A stretch of 64,000 nt of DNA, from the NCBI RefSeq assembly GCF_002934325.1, contig NZ_PTIV01000023.1:1-64000 (forward strand), read 5' to 3'. Made by a program: the position numbers and the translations under genes. Under the pieces are notes generated by a model. The model saw nothing but the letters and a program-made list of their open reading frames with translations. It made no database searches and had not been told where the DNA came from. Position 1 is the first letter of the stretch; the number at the start of each line of letters is the position of its first letter. This stretch comes from Marinobacter persicus. GTDB lineage: Bacteria > Pseudomonadota > Gammaproteobacteria > Pseudomonadales > Oleiphilaceae. Shown piece after piece: positions 15,623 to 23,666 of this stretch.

Positions 15623-16387
15623 TCAATCCGGCCAGACAGGTTCGGGCAGGCATTCAAAGCCGGGTTTGGCAAACAGGAACCCCTGGTACAGGGTGATCCC
15701 CTGTGAGCGCAGCCAGAAGTACTCTTCCGGCGTTTCCACACCTTCGGCCACAATCCTGCCACCCAGTTGGCGCATCATGGTGATGATGCCCGCAACCACG
15801 GCCTGTTTGTTAGGCTCGTTATGGATGTTACGCACAAGCCCCATATCCAGTTTAAGCAAATCCGGCGGACTGGCCATCATGATGTTGAAGCGGGAGTAGC
15901 CGGCGCCGAAGTCATCAATCGCGGTGCTGAAGCCCATTTCCTGGTAGGCCTCTATGATGGAGGTCAGATGCTCCACCGAGGAGAGGTTTTCGCCTTCGGT
16001 CAGCTCGAAAATGATCTTGCGGGTGTCGAAGTTGTAGGTCCTCGCTGCTGCCAGGGTGGTGCGAATGCAGTACTCGGCCTTGTAAACGGCATTGGGCATG
16101 AAATTGATGCTGAGCAATGCCTGCATATCCAGCTTCGCCGCCAGCTTGACCGCCTTTACCCGGCAAATCTGGTCAAACGAATACCGGTTTGTCTCGTTCA
16201 CCTTCGAGAGCACCGACATGGCACCTTCGCCTTCCACCCCACGAACCAGCGCCTCGTAGGCAAAGACGCTCTTGGTAACGGCATCCACAATCGGTTGAAA
16301 GGCAAAGCTGAACGAGAAGTCCAGCCCGGTTCCACAGGCGCACTGCTCGCAGTGCGATTCGTCAAATAATACGTCTGGCTTTTCCAC
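15623..16387 (-). CDS. Stand-alone EAL-domain cyclic-di-GMP phosphodiesterase
   Basis: A 254-residue protein made almost entirely of one EAL domain. Catalytic signatures are intact: YEALVRG, SINFMPN, FELTEGE, DDFGAGYSRF, LLKLD and the E in VAEGVET. It should hydrolyse c-di-GMP to pGpG. The N-terminus has an unusual Cys cluster, HCEQCACG, at about residues 12-19, that could bind metal or sense redox. It has no membrane or GGDEF part, so it is cytoplasmic and acts only in degradation. The target process cannot be told from neighbours. Confidence 0.9.
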   Translation of the reverse strand: MEKPDVLFDESHCEQCACGTGLDFSFSFAFQPIVDAVTKSVFAYEALVRGVEGEGAMSVLSKVNETNRYSFDQICRVKAVKLAAKLDMQALLSINFMPNAVYKAEYCIRTTLAAARTYNFDTRKIIFELTEGENLSSVEHLTSIIEAYQEMGFSTAIDDFGAGYSRFNIMMASPPDLLKLDMGLVRNIHNEPNKQAVVAGIITMMRQLGGRIVAEGVETPEEYFWLRSQGITLYQGFLFAKPGFECLPEPVWPD

Positions 16388-16475
16388 GGACTCTCCAGAT
16401 TAGACACATGCCATAAATGTATACACATAATAAAAGGAATCAACTGAATCCCACTATAGTGACCAACCCTCACTT

Positions 16476-16509
16476 GGTAAAACATCCTTTACCTATCAGA
16501 CGTATAGGT
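16476..16509 (+). promoter_or_regulatory. Two overlapping dyads upstream of the tartrate-dehydrogenase-family gene
   Basis: GGTAAA-N6-TTTACC (16476-16493) and ACCTAT-N7-ATAGGT (16491-16509) overlap by three bases in the divergent region between the EAL gene and the dehydrogenase gene, 75-110 bases from the latter. They have operator size. No regulator gene is adjacent. Confidence 0.4.
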
Positions 16510-16585
16510 AACTGGCATCTGGTCCCGCGAGGACTACACTGGAAGCGGGCCGCATTAAGAAACTTGGTTACCTGGAGGTTACTGA

Positions 16586-17743
16586 ATGGCCGAAACCACG
16601 CGCATTGCAATCACACCCGGGGACGGTATTGGCCCGGAGGTCATCGCCGAGGCAGTACGCTGCCTGGAAGTACTTCGTGCCAAGCACGATCTGGCGCTGG
16701 AGTGGACTCGTTTCCCCTGGCCATCGCATGCCTGGCACGAGCAACACGGTGAATCCTGGCCGGCGGATGCGCTGGATCAACTCCGTGATTACCAGGCCAT
16801 TCTGCTCGGCGCGCTCGGCGATCCCGGCCCTGCGGATGACCCGGACCGCTACCTGCTGTCTGACGCGGTTTCCCTGGGCCCGCTGCTGGACATGCGCAAA
16901 AACTTTGACCAGTGGGTGTGCGAACGCCCGGCACGGTTACTCCCCGGCGCCCGTCAGTACCTCAAGGACGAACGGGCCAAGGACATCGACATGCTGGTCA
17001 TCCGGGAAAACAGCGAGGGCGAGTACGTCAGCCAGGGTGGCCGCCTGCGCAAGGGCACTCCAGACGAAGTGGCCACTCAGTTGGAGGTGTTTACCCGCAA
17101 GGCGACCGACAGGATTATCCGCTATGGCTTTGACCAGGCCAGGAAGCGTGCGGCTGACCGCCTGCAGGAAGGACGCACCCGCAGCTTCCGGACCCTTGAT
17201 GGCCGCACCTGCGAGAGCCAGGTGTGCCTGATCACCAAACGCAATGCCCTGCGCCACTGGGGCGATATGTACACCGAAGCGTTCGAGGAAATCAGCAAGG
17301 AATACCCCGATGTGGCAGTCCACCATGAACTGGTGGACGCCGCCTGCATGAAGTTTGTTCAGTGCCCCTGGGCTTTCGACGTGGTGGTGGCCAGTAACCT
17401 GCAAGGGGACATCCTGACCGACCTGGCAGCGGTGCTGTCTGGCGGCATGGGGGTTGCTCCGTCCTGCAACCTGAACCCTACCAATCCGAACATGCCCTCC
17501 ATGTTCGAGCCCACGCATGGCAGTGCACCGGATATAGCTGGCCAGGGCATCGCTGACCCGACAGCCATGCTGTTTACCACCGCACGCATGCTTGAATGGC
17601 TGGGGCGAAAAGATCCCTCCCTGGCATTGGCCGGCCAGGAACTGTTCGACGCCATGGCCGCAGACCTGGCAGAGTGCGGCAACCAGCAAAGAACCAGCCG
17701 GGAAATCGGTGACGCTGTCTGCAAACGCCTTCGCGGCTCCTGA
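16586..17743 (+). CDS. Tartrate dehydrogenase / isocitrate-isopropylmalate dehydrogenase family enzyme
   Basis: A 385-residue NAD-dependent decarboxylating dehydrogenase. Family signatures are ITPGDGIGPEV at the N-terminus, VIRENSEGEY near 140, the catalytic Lys in ITKRNALRH, and the metal site ending in SNLQGDILTDLAA. GSAPDIAGQGIADPTAM is the coenzyme loop. Length and the ENSEGEY variant put it nearest the tartrate dehydrogenase/decarboxylase branch rather than LeuB. ATG follows GGAGG closely. It stands alone and ends in a strong terminator. Physiological substrate (tartrate, malate, other) is uncertain. Confidence 0.85.
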   Translation: MAETTRIAITPGDGIGPEVIAEAVRCLEVLRAKHDLALEWTRFPWPSHAWHEQHGESWPADALDQLRDYQAILLGALGDPGPADDPDRYLLSDAVSLGPLLDMRKNFDQWVCERPARLLPGARQYLKDERAKDIDMLVIRENSEGEYVSQGGRLRKGTPDEVATQLEVFTRKATDRIIRYGFDQARKRAADRLQEGRTRSFRTLDGRTCESQVCLITKRNALRHWGDMYTEAFEEISKEYPDVAVHHELVDAACMKFVQCPWAFDVVVASNLQGDILTDLAAVLSGGMGVAPSCNLNPTNPNMPSMFEPTHGSAPDIAGQGIADPTAMLFTTARMLEWLGRKDPSLALAGQELFDAMAADLAECGNQQRTSREIGDAVCKRLRGS

Positions 17744-17770
17744 GACGGCCCCTATTCTCTTTTTGCATTA

Positions 17771-17804
17771 AAAAGGGGAGTGACATTGGTCACTCCCCTT
17801 TTCT
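17771..17804. terminator. Bidirectional terminator
   Basis: A 10-bp perfect stem, GGGGAGTGAC and GTCACTCCCC, with a 4-base loop, flanked by an A run on the left and a T run on the right, so it can serve both convergent genes. Confidence 0.9.
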
Positions 17805-17828
17805 TTTGCAAGACTCGTTTAGGGCTTC

Positions 17829-18401
17829 TCACTCAGCCATCACAAACTCCAGCCGGCCCGGCGCAACCCGGATATCCATCGGCACCATTCCGAACATCCG
17901 CTGCTTAAGATCACTTTCATCCAGCCGGTACACCGGCATGGTTTCCAGCATCTGGGAGACCACCCGCATCACCGAGTCGGTTACCGGCGCCAGGTCCCCC
18001 TTGAAAAACGGCGAATCAATGGAGCTTTCCAGCAACCGCAGCCTGCGCACGTAGACCGCTTTTTCCTCGCTGTCATACACCGGCGAGCCTTCCACTTTCA
18101 GGGCCAGGTCCACCGGCAGTTTGGCCATCAATGCATTGAGCGCCACCTGGCCTCGCAGATCGATCACCGCCACGTTACGGCCATCCGGCCCGAGGGTGAT
18201 GTCGGCATCGCTCAGGCTCAGGCTGAGCGGAGACCCACTTTGCAGCTGTTGGCGGTCAAAGTCCGAGACCGCCTTCTTCAGGTGATCCTCAATCTCAGCT
18301 TCGGAAATGGAGTAAGGCGCCATGCTAGCGCAGCCACTGACCAACAAGGCCATCATGGTCCCTGCCAGTAACAGCACCCCGCGCAGTTTTGTTCTCAACA
18401 T
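17829..18401 (-). CDS. DUF1439 lipoprotein (YceB-like)
   Basis: A 190-residue lipoprotein with signal peptide and lipobox VSGC, predicted Cys 24. The mature part matches DUF1439, a lipid-binding-like beta fold seen in E. coli YceB, whose role is unclear. It is the last gene of a three-gene minus-strand group after the aminotransferase and the CPXCG protein. Confidence 0.85.
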   Translation of the reverse strand: MLRTKLRGVLLLAGTMMALLVSGCASMAPYSISEAEIEDHLKKAVSDFDRQQLQSGSPLSLSLSDADITLGPDGRNVAVIDLRGQVALNALMAKLPVDLALKVEGSPVYDSEEKAVYVRRLRLLESSIDSPFFKGDLAPVTDSVMRVVSQMLETMPVYRLDESDLKQRMFGMVPMDIRVAPGRLEFVMAE

Positions 18402-18433
18402 GATCTCTGTGTCCCGGTTATTGAATCGTCAAC

Positions 18434-18625
18434 TTACTCGTTTTCGGCCCGGGCCTCGACTGTCGGCACCTGCTGCTCATCGATGTGCACGGTCAGTAGA
18501 ATCGGGTGGCAGCAGACCTGACAATCTTCCACGTATTCCTGATCCGCCACTGAAGGGTCGATGCTGATTTCCAGCATCTCCCAACAGTAGGGGCATTGCA
18601 CCATCACCGAGTCCATTGCGGCCAT
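18434..18625 (-). CDS. CPXCG-motif cysteine-rich protein
   Basis: A 63-residue zinc-ribbon-like protein with CPYCWE and CQVCCHP cysteine pairs spaced for one metal ion. It belongs to the small CPXCG family of unknown role that occurs next to metabolic genes in gammaproteobacteria. The ATG is six bases after the aminotransferase stop; a second ATG four codons later is equally possible since no strong ribosome-binding site marks either. Confidence 0.8.
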   Translation of the reverse strand: MAAMDSVMVQCPYCWEMLEISIDPSVADQEYVEDCQVCCHPILLTVHIDEQQVPTVEARAENE

Positions 18626-18631
18626 GGCGCT

Positions 18632-19858
18632 TTAGAACTGCTGCTTGGCCATCCAGGGAATGATGCGGTCAAACGCTTCTTCCATCTTCTCCACGCTGGT
18701 GGCGAAACTGAAGCGCAGGGCATTCGTGCAGTTGTCGCCGAAGGCATCCCCCGGCACGGCGCAAACACCCGTCTCCTTGAGCATCCTCAGGGCCAGATCG
18801 GAACCGTCGACATGGGGCGGCAGATTCGGGAAGGCGTAGAAAGCCCCGCCCGGTTTGTAGCCGGTCATGTGTGGCGTCTGGTCGATCAACTCCACAATCT
18901 TGTCCCGACGCTCCCGATAGATGTCCACCATGTCGTTGACACACTTCTGATCGGCGGTCAGTGCTGCTACCCCAGCAAACTGGGCCGGGGTATTGGCCAC
19001 CGAGGTGGTGAACATGTGGTAGCGCCGCAGGGACTTGATCGCCGCCTGGCTGGAAATCACCCAGCCCACGCGCAGCCCCGCCATGCTGTAGGTCTTGGAG
19101 AAGCTACTGATGCACATGATGTTGTCCAGGTCCATGGAGCAGTTGAGGACACTGGCAAAGTCGTCATCATCGAACACCATGTGGTCGTACACCTCATCGG
19201 CGTAGACCTGGATACCCCGGTAGGCGCACTCCTCCAGGATGGTCTCCACAGTGCTGCGAGGATAGACCGCGCCTGTCGGGTTATTCGGGTTGTTCAGGAT
19301 CAGCGCAAAGGTGCGCGAGCCCATGGCCCGGATAACCTCATCCGGATCCAGCTGGTGGTTGTTCTCCGCCCGGGTGGGAATGTACTTCACCTCGCCGCCG
19401 TTCATCCGGATCAGCGGTGCGTACAGGAGGAACGACGGGTCGGTTACCAGGAACTGGCGGCCCGGCGCCGATGTCGCCGAAATTGCCAGGTACAGTGCCT
19501 CGGTGGCGCCACTGGTGATCAGGATGTTATCCCGGGTCAGCTTGCGGTTATAGCGCCTGCCGTAATAATCCCGAAGCGCGACGAGAAGCTCCGGCAGGCC
19601 GGCATCCATGGTGTAGCCGGTCTGGCCCGCATTCAGGGCGTCCACGTAGGCGTCAATGATGTGCTTGGGCGTTGGCAGATCTGGCTGGCCGATGGAAAGG
19701 TGAATGACATCTTTCATGTTCGACGCCATGTTCACCAGCCGTCGAATCCCTGATACCGGAATGGCCTGCATGGCCGGGTTCCAACTGGCCTTGGCTTTGC
19801 GGTACTTCATTTTACGCGGTTTGCTTTGGCCGGTGTCTCTGTTCAGGGCTTCTGCCAT
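18632..19858 (-). CDS. PLP-dependent class I/II aminotransferase
   Basis: A 408-residue fold-type I aminotransferase. The PLP lysine lies in SSFSKTYSMAGLRVGW, the aspartate that holds the pyridine ring in YADEVYDHMVF, and the substrate-carboxylate Arg in the C-terminal ALRFSFATS segment. N-terminal VMASN-type helix (RLVNMASNMKD) and HLSIGQPDLPTP are typical of aspartate/aromatic aminotransferase subgroup Ig. Substrate not determined. The start at 19858 has GGAGG five bases upstream; an in-frame GTG six bases earlier lies inside that site. Confidence 0.9.
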   Translation of the reverse strand: MAEALNRDTGQSKPRKMKYRKAKASWNPAMQAIPVSGIRRLVNMASNMKDVIHLSIGQPDLPTPKHIIDAYVDALNAGQTGYTMDAGLPELLVALRDYYGRRYNRKLTRDNILITSGATEALYLAISATSAPGRQFLVTDPSFLLYAPLIRMNGGEVKYIPTRAENNHQLDPDEVIRAMGSRTFALILNNPNNPTGAVYPRSTVETILEECAYRGIQVYADEVYDHMVFDDDDFASVLNCSMDLDNIMCISSFSKTYSMAGLRVGWVISSQAAIKSLRRYHMFTTSVANTPAQFAGVAALTADQKCVNDMVDIYRERRDKIVELIDQTPHMTGYKPGGAFYAFPNLPPHVDGSDLALRMLKETGVCAVPGDAFGDNCTNALRFSFATSVEKMEEAFDRIIPWMAKQQF

Positions 19859-20006
19859 ATACACCTCCGGACGGCGGGAAAAGTGGGTAACTGTACCTGC
19901 AGGTTAGCCAGTTACACAGGCGGGAGCAAGCGGGTTGACCAGCGTTGTATCGGGAACCAGACTGTAACCAGATTAATTCCTTAACAGCAGGTTCATCGGA
20001 GGTCAG

Positions 20007-20987
20007 ATGACAGCATCCAGCAAACCGGTCGTAACCGTACTTACCGCTCCTGGCGAGGACGCACCGCCAGGCATCGAAGACGTGCAGGCGCGGGCCGAAG
20101 TCCGCTTCGCCAGTGATGAGCAAACGTTGCGGGACACGCTTCCCGGCACCGATGTGATGATGGTTACGGATTTCCGAACCGAGGCGCTGGAGGCCGCGTG
20201 GTCCTGTGCTGACAAGCTTCAGTGGATCCACGCCACCAGTGCCGGGGTGGATGCCCTGATGTTTCCTGGACTGATTGAAAGTGACGTAACCGTAACCAAC
20301 GCCCGGGGTATTTTTGACCGGGGCATCGCGGAGTACGTGGCCTGCACCATGCTGATGTTTGCCAAGGACTTCCCGCAAAACATCCGGCTGCAGCAAAAGC
20401 ACCAGTGGAAGCACCGCGACACGGAGCTAGTGCACAAGAAACGGGTGCTGGTGGTGGGCGCCGGTTCCATCGGCCACCAGATTGCCCGCCTGGCCAGGGG
20501 CATCGGCATGGAACCCCATGGCATTGCCCGCAAGGCCAAGACGGACGACCCGGATTTTGAAGCCATTCACAGCAACGACGACCTGTTCGATCAGTTGCCA
20601 CAGGCGGATTTCGTGGTCATTGCCGCGCCGCTGACACCGCAGACCGAGGGCCTGTTTGACCAGAAAGCTTTCAAGGCCATGAAAAACAGCGCACGGCTGA
20701 TCAACATCGGCCGCGGCCCGATCGTCAAAACCGACGATCTGATCAGCGCCCTGGATAATGGCGAGATCGCCGGTGCCGGCCTGGACGTGTTCGAGGAAGA
20801 ACCTGTACCGGAAGACCACCCGCTGTGGGACTACGAGAACGTGACCATGAGCGCCCACATGGCCGGCGATTTCATCGGCTGGAAGCGGGCGCTGACCGAC
20901 CAGTTCCTGGAAAACTTCGATCTGTGGCAGCAGGGCAAGGACCGGTTCAACCTGGTGGACAAGAAGCTGGGTTACGCCAAGAAATAA
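20007..20987 (+). CDS. D-2-hydroxyacid dehydrogenase
   Basis: A 326-residue NAD(P)-dependent dehydrogenase. The nucleotide-binding motif is GAGSIGHQIA near residues 151-160, the substrate Arg is in NIGRGPIVKTDDL, and the catalytic Glu is in GAGLDVFEEEP; the usual final His is in SAHMAG. The family reduces 2-keto acids such as glyoxylate, hydroxypyruvate or phenylpyruvate. ATG follows AGGTCAG. Monocistronic, ended by a strong terminator. Confidence 0.9.
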   Translation: MTASSKPVVTVLTAPGEDAPPGIEDVQARAEVRFASDEQTLRDTLPGTDVMMVTDFRTEALEAAWSCADKLQWIHATSAGVDALMFPGLIESDVTVTNARGIFDRGIAEYVACTMLMFAKDFPQNIRLQQKHQWKHRDTELVHKKRVLVVGAGSIGHQIARLARGIGMEPHGIARKAKTDDPDFEAIHSNDDLFDQLPQADFVVIAAPLTPQTEGLFDQKAFKAMKNSARLINIGRGPIVKTDDLISALDNGEIAGAGLDVFEEEPVPEDHPLWDYENVTMSAHMAGDFIGWKRALTDQFLENFDLWQQGKDRFNLVDKKLGYAKK

Positions 20988-21015
20988 CGCTTCGCAACGA
21001 AGACAAGCCGCGACG

Positions 21016-21044
21016 AAAAAGGGAGCCACACGGCTCCCTTTTTA
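21016..21044. terminator. Bidirectional terminator
   Basis: Stem GGGAGCC / GGCTCCC with an ACAC loop, an A5 run on the left and a T5 run on the right; it serves the hydroxyacid dehydrogenase and the convergent response regulator. Confidence 0.9.
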
Positions 21045-21079
21045 TTGACTGCTTTTCAATCGCTGCTGGGCGTCTCGCC

Positions 21080-21745
21080 TCAGTCACCCGACAGCGACTG
21101 GTCCGTCGGGTCAATTTCCATCTGCTGGATGGCAATCACCGCCTGGGTGCGGTTACGCACGCCCAGCTTGCGGAAAACAGCGGTAATATGGGCCTTAATG
21201 GTGGCCTCGGAAACGTCCAGGTCGTAGGCAATCTGCTTGTTGAGCAGGCCCTCGGCCAGCATGCCGAGTACCCGGAACTGCTGCGGGGTCAGCGAGGCCA
21301 GGCGGTCGGAGAAATCAGTTGCCTCGGCCTGCATGCGCTCGATCTTTTCAGCCACACCGTCTGGAAGCCAGACATCACCTTCAAGCACGGCCTGGATGGC
21401 CAGGGTGATGGTCGGCAGCGGCGCGGACTTTGGAATGAAACCGGAAGCGCCATAATCAATGGAGCGGCGCATCACCTGGAGATCTTCGGAGCCGGACACA
21501 ACCACCACCGGCAACCCCGGGTACTGCCCGCGCATAAACACCAGCCCCGAGAAGCCATGGGCACCGGGCATGGTCAAATCCAGAAGAATGAGATCTGCAT
21601 CCGGATGGGATTCCACCGCTGCCTGCAGTGACTTGATGCTGTCGACCTCAACGGTGTTGGCATCCGGCACTGCCTGATTAACCGCCTGCTTCAAAGCTGC
21701 CCGGAACAGCGGGTGATCATCAGCGATGATAATTGTTTGACTCAT
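21080..21745 (-). CDS. NarL/LuxR-type response regulator
   Basis: A 221-residue regulator: receiver domain (about 1-122) with acidic pocket ADDHP, phospho-Asp in LILLDLTMPG near residue 55 and Lys in GFIPKSAP; LuxR helix-turn-helix (about 150-215) with LTPQQFRVLGMLAEGLLNKQ and SEATIKAHITAVFRKL. Sequence style resembles ErdR/AgmR regulators that in Pseudomonas sit beside acsA and control acetate/ethanol metabolism. A relic of an acetyl-CoA synthetase gene is directly upstream, which supports that link. The sensor kinase is not in the window. Confidence 0.9.
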   Translation of the reverse strand: MSQTIIIADDHPLFRAALKQAVNQAVPDANTVEVDSIKSLQAAVESHPDADLILLDLTMPGAHGFSGLVFMRGQYPGLPVVVVSGSEDLQVMRRSIDYGASGFIPKSAPLPTITLAIQAVLEGDVWLPDGVAEKIERMQAEATDFSDRLASLTPQQFRVLGMLAEGLLNKQIAYDLDVSEATIKAHITAVFRKLGVRNRTQAVIAIQQMEIDPTDQSLSGD

Positions 21746-21757
21746 TCAACAGATTCC

Positions 21758-21835
21758 TTACAGGTTGTTGGCAGCGATTTTACCCAAAATGCGGCGCATA
21801 ATCTTGCCAGAACACATCTTAAGCAGTCCAGGCAG
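21758..21835 (-). pseudogene. 3'-end relic of an acetyl-CoA synthetase gene (acs)
   Basis: Directly upstream of the response regulator, the minus strand still encodes LLKMCSGKIMRRILGKIAAN and two more residues before TAA. This aligns with the conserved C-terminal acetylation motif of acetyl-CoA synthetase, normally P-K-T-R-S-G-K-I-M-R-R-I-L-R-K-I-A-A-N. Only about 20-25 codons can be recognised; upstream the frame is unrelated and the murI gene begins 50 bases away. The motif has Arg-to-Cys, Thr-to-Met and Arg-to-Gly changes, so it is decaying. The relic's stop codon is followed by AAGGAATC, which now acts as the ribosome-binding site of the regulator gene. Confidence 0.8.
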
Positions 21836-21887
21836 CGAGTACCAGCGGCGAACGAAGTGTACAGCATACACGGGGGCTCGTCCGGGT

Positions 21888-22697
21888 TCATTGACCTGTG
21901 TGCGCGACGCTGAGCCCCAGTTCACGCATGAAGCAATGGATGTTGGCCGGCATGGGGCCGCTAAAGGAGAGCCGGACCACAACGTCATTCCCAACCGGAT
22001 GACACCGGGAGCCCGCTTTGAAGCCGCCCTGCTCCAGCAGGCAATCGACACGCCGGGCAATGGCTTCGCCCGAATCCATCCAGGTAATGACGTCCGGCAG
22101 GCTGGCCCGAAGCCACGGCAGCAATAACGGGTAATGAGTGCAGCCAAGCACCACGGTATCGACACCCGTCTCTCGCAACGGGGCCAACGCTCGCTCAATT
22201 CCCTCGCGAGGCGGCTCAATGCCGGCCACCAACCCTTCAGCCCAGCACACCAGATCCGGATTGCCGACCCGGACAATCTCGCAGTCGGCGGCAAAGGTCT
22301 GGATCAGGTCCTCCAGATAGGGCCGCTGAATGGTGGCGGGGGTGGCCAGAACACCGATCCGGCGATTTTTGCTGCAAGCCGCTGCCGGCTTAATGGCGGG
22401 CACCACGCCCACCACCGGAATGTCGGTACGGGCCCGCAAGGCCGGCAGCACGACGGTACTGGCGGTATTGCAGGCCACCACAATCACATCACAGAGAAGC
22501 TCGGCCTGGGACTGCTCAATCAGGTGACAGCAACGTTCCACCACCACCTCTTCCGGCTGGCCCCCATAGGGGAAACCAGCGTTATCAGCCAGGTAGACCA
22601 ACTCCACATCCGGGCGCGCGCGATGAATGCAGTCAGCCACACTCAAACCGCCAACGCCGGAATCAAACACCAACACCCGGGCACACCGATCAATCAC
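21888..22697 (-). CDS. murI: Glutamate racemase
   Basis: A 269-residue enzyme that makes D-glutamate for peptidoglycan. Both catalytic cysteines are present, in VACNTAS near residue 77 and GCTHYP near 186, with DSGVGGLSV and LADNAGFPYG at the N-terminus. I chose GTG at 22697, which follows GGGAGG by ten bases and overlaps the nudC stop by eight; a TTG nine codons upstream is in frame but lies within nudC without a site. Coupled to nudC. The chain is normal in length. Confidence 0.93.
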   Translation of the reverse strand: MIDRCARVLVFDSGVGGLSVADCIHRARPDVELVYLADNAGFPYGGQPEEVVVERCCHLIEQSQAELLCDVIVVACNTASTVVLPALRARTDIPVVGVVPAIKPAAACSKNRRIGVLATPATIQRPYLEDLIQTFAADCEIVRVGNPDLVCWAEGLVAGIEPPREGIERALAPLRETGVDTVVLGCTHYPLLLPWLRASLPDVITWMDSGEAIARRVDCLLEQGGFKAGSRCHPVGNDVVVRLSFSGPMPANIHCFMRELGLSVAHTGQ

Positions 22698-23526
22698 AGG
22701 CGTTCTCGCCTCCCTGATCGGCAATGTCAGCTTTCATGGCGCGAATCAGCCGTCCGGCAATAGTGGTGGACGGCGGTACCGGCGGATGGTCGTCCACCGT
22801 GAACCAGCCGGCATCGGCCAGCTCGTCTTCCTGCAAACGCAACTCACCACTGCGGTAATCGGCGAAAAAGCCCACCATCAGTTGGTGCGGAAAGGGCCAG
22901 GGCTGGGACGCCTGATAGCGGATGTTCTCAATATCCAACCCGGTTTCTTCCTTCACTTCCCGGGCCACGGCCTGCTCCAGATTTTCCCCCGGCTCCACGA
23001 AACCGGCAATCAGGCTGTAGAAGTTGCGGGTCACCCGGGAGGATTTGGCCAGCAGGAAGCGGTCATCACGGCGGATTACGGTAATGACACAGGGAGCAAT
23101 GCGAGGATACCAGGGCATATTGCAGCGCGAGCACCAGCGGGCCCGCTCCCGGGGATGGGGGCCGGTTCGCTCCCCGCAGCGACCACAAAAGCGATTGTCC
23201 TGCCACCATTGCCAGAGCTGGAAACCGGTATTGAGAAGGTCAGCCGGGGAATCGGGGCGTTCGAGCAGCGCTTCACGCAGGGTCAGCAATTCAAACCCCG
23301 GCAAGCCGGGATCGGGCAGTTCGGTGACAAACACCTTGCGCCCGCGCCAGCTGCCCATGGCCAGGGCCTCGGGCCGGCTGTCGCCCATTTCCGGGCCACC
23401 CCAGGTGAGGAACCAGTCGTCCCTTGGCTTCAGGATCGCGTTTCCGGAAAATGCCAGCAGCAGGTCCCCGTCCTCTGGCGAGGCCTCCGACCAGCCCGGC
23501 AACCAATCCGATCCGTTATCCACCAT
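22690..23526 (-). CDS. nudC: NAD(H) pyrophosphatase NudC
   Basis: A 278-residue Nudix hydrolase that splits NADH and removes NAD caps from RNA. It has the N-terminal NudC domain, a zinc ribbon (CGRCG and CSRC), the Nudix box from GFVEPGE to EETGLDIEN, and the NudC signature SQPWPFPHQL. ATG at 23526 gives a start comparable to relatives; a GTG 63 bases upstream is in frame and cannot be excluded. It precedes murI with an eight-base overlap and is divergent from plsB. Confidence 0.93.
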   Translation of the reverse strand: MVDNGSDWLPGWSEASPEDGDLLLAFSGNAILKPRDDWFLTWGGPEMGDSRPEALAMGSWRGRKVFVTELPDPGLPGFELLTLREALLERPDSPADLLNTGFQLWQWWQDNRFCGRCGERTGPHPRERARWCSRCNMPWYPRIAPCVITVIRRDDRFLLAKSSRVTRNFYSLIAGFVEPGENLEQAVAREVKEETGLDIENIRYQASQPWPFPHQLMVGFFADYRSGELRLQEDELADAGWFTVDDHPPVPPSTTIAGRLIRAMKADIADQGGENACD

Positions 23527-23666
23527 AAACCCTACTCTGCCAACCACTGATTTGCGTGCCGGGAAATGTACCACATCTTCAACATCCACAAGAATTGCCA
23601 GGCTTTGCCACCCTCACACAACCCGGTAGACTTGTGGCCTGTTCCCAGGGCCGGAGAAACCTTTAC

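Noticed and set aside
21758..22294. 178-codon minus-strand frame over the end of murI
   Set aside because: Most of it is another frame of murI. Only its last 20-25 codons match acetyl-CoA synthetase, and these are reported as a relic.
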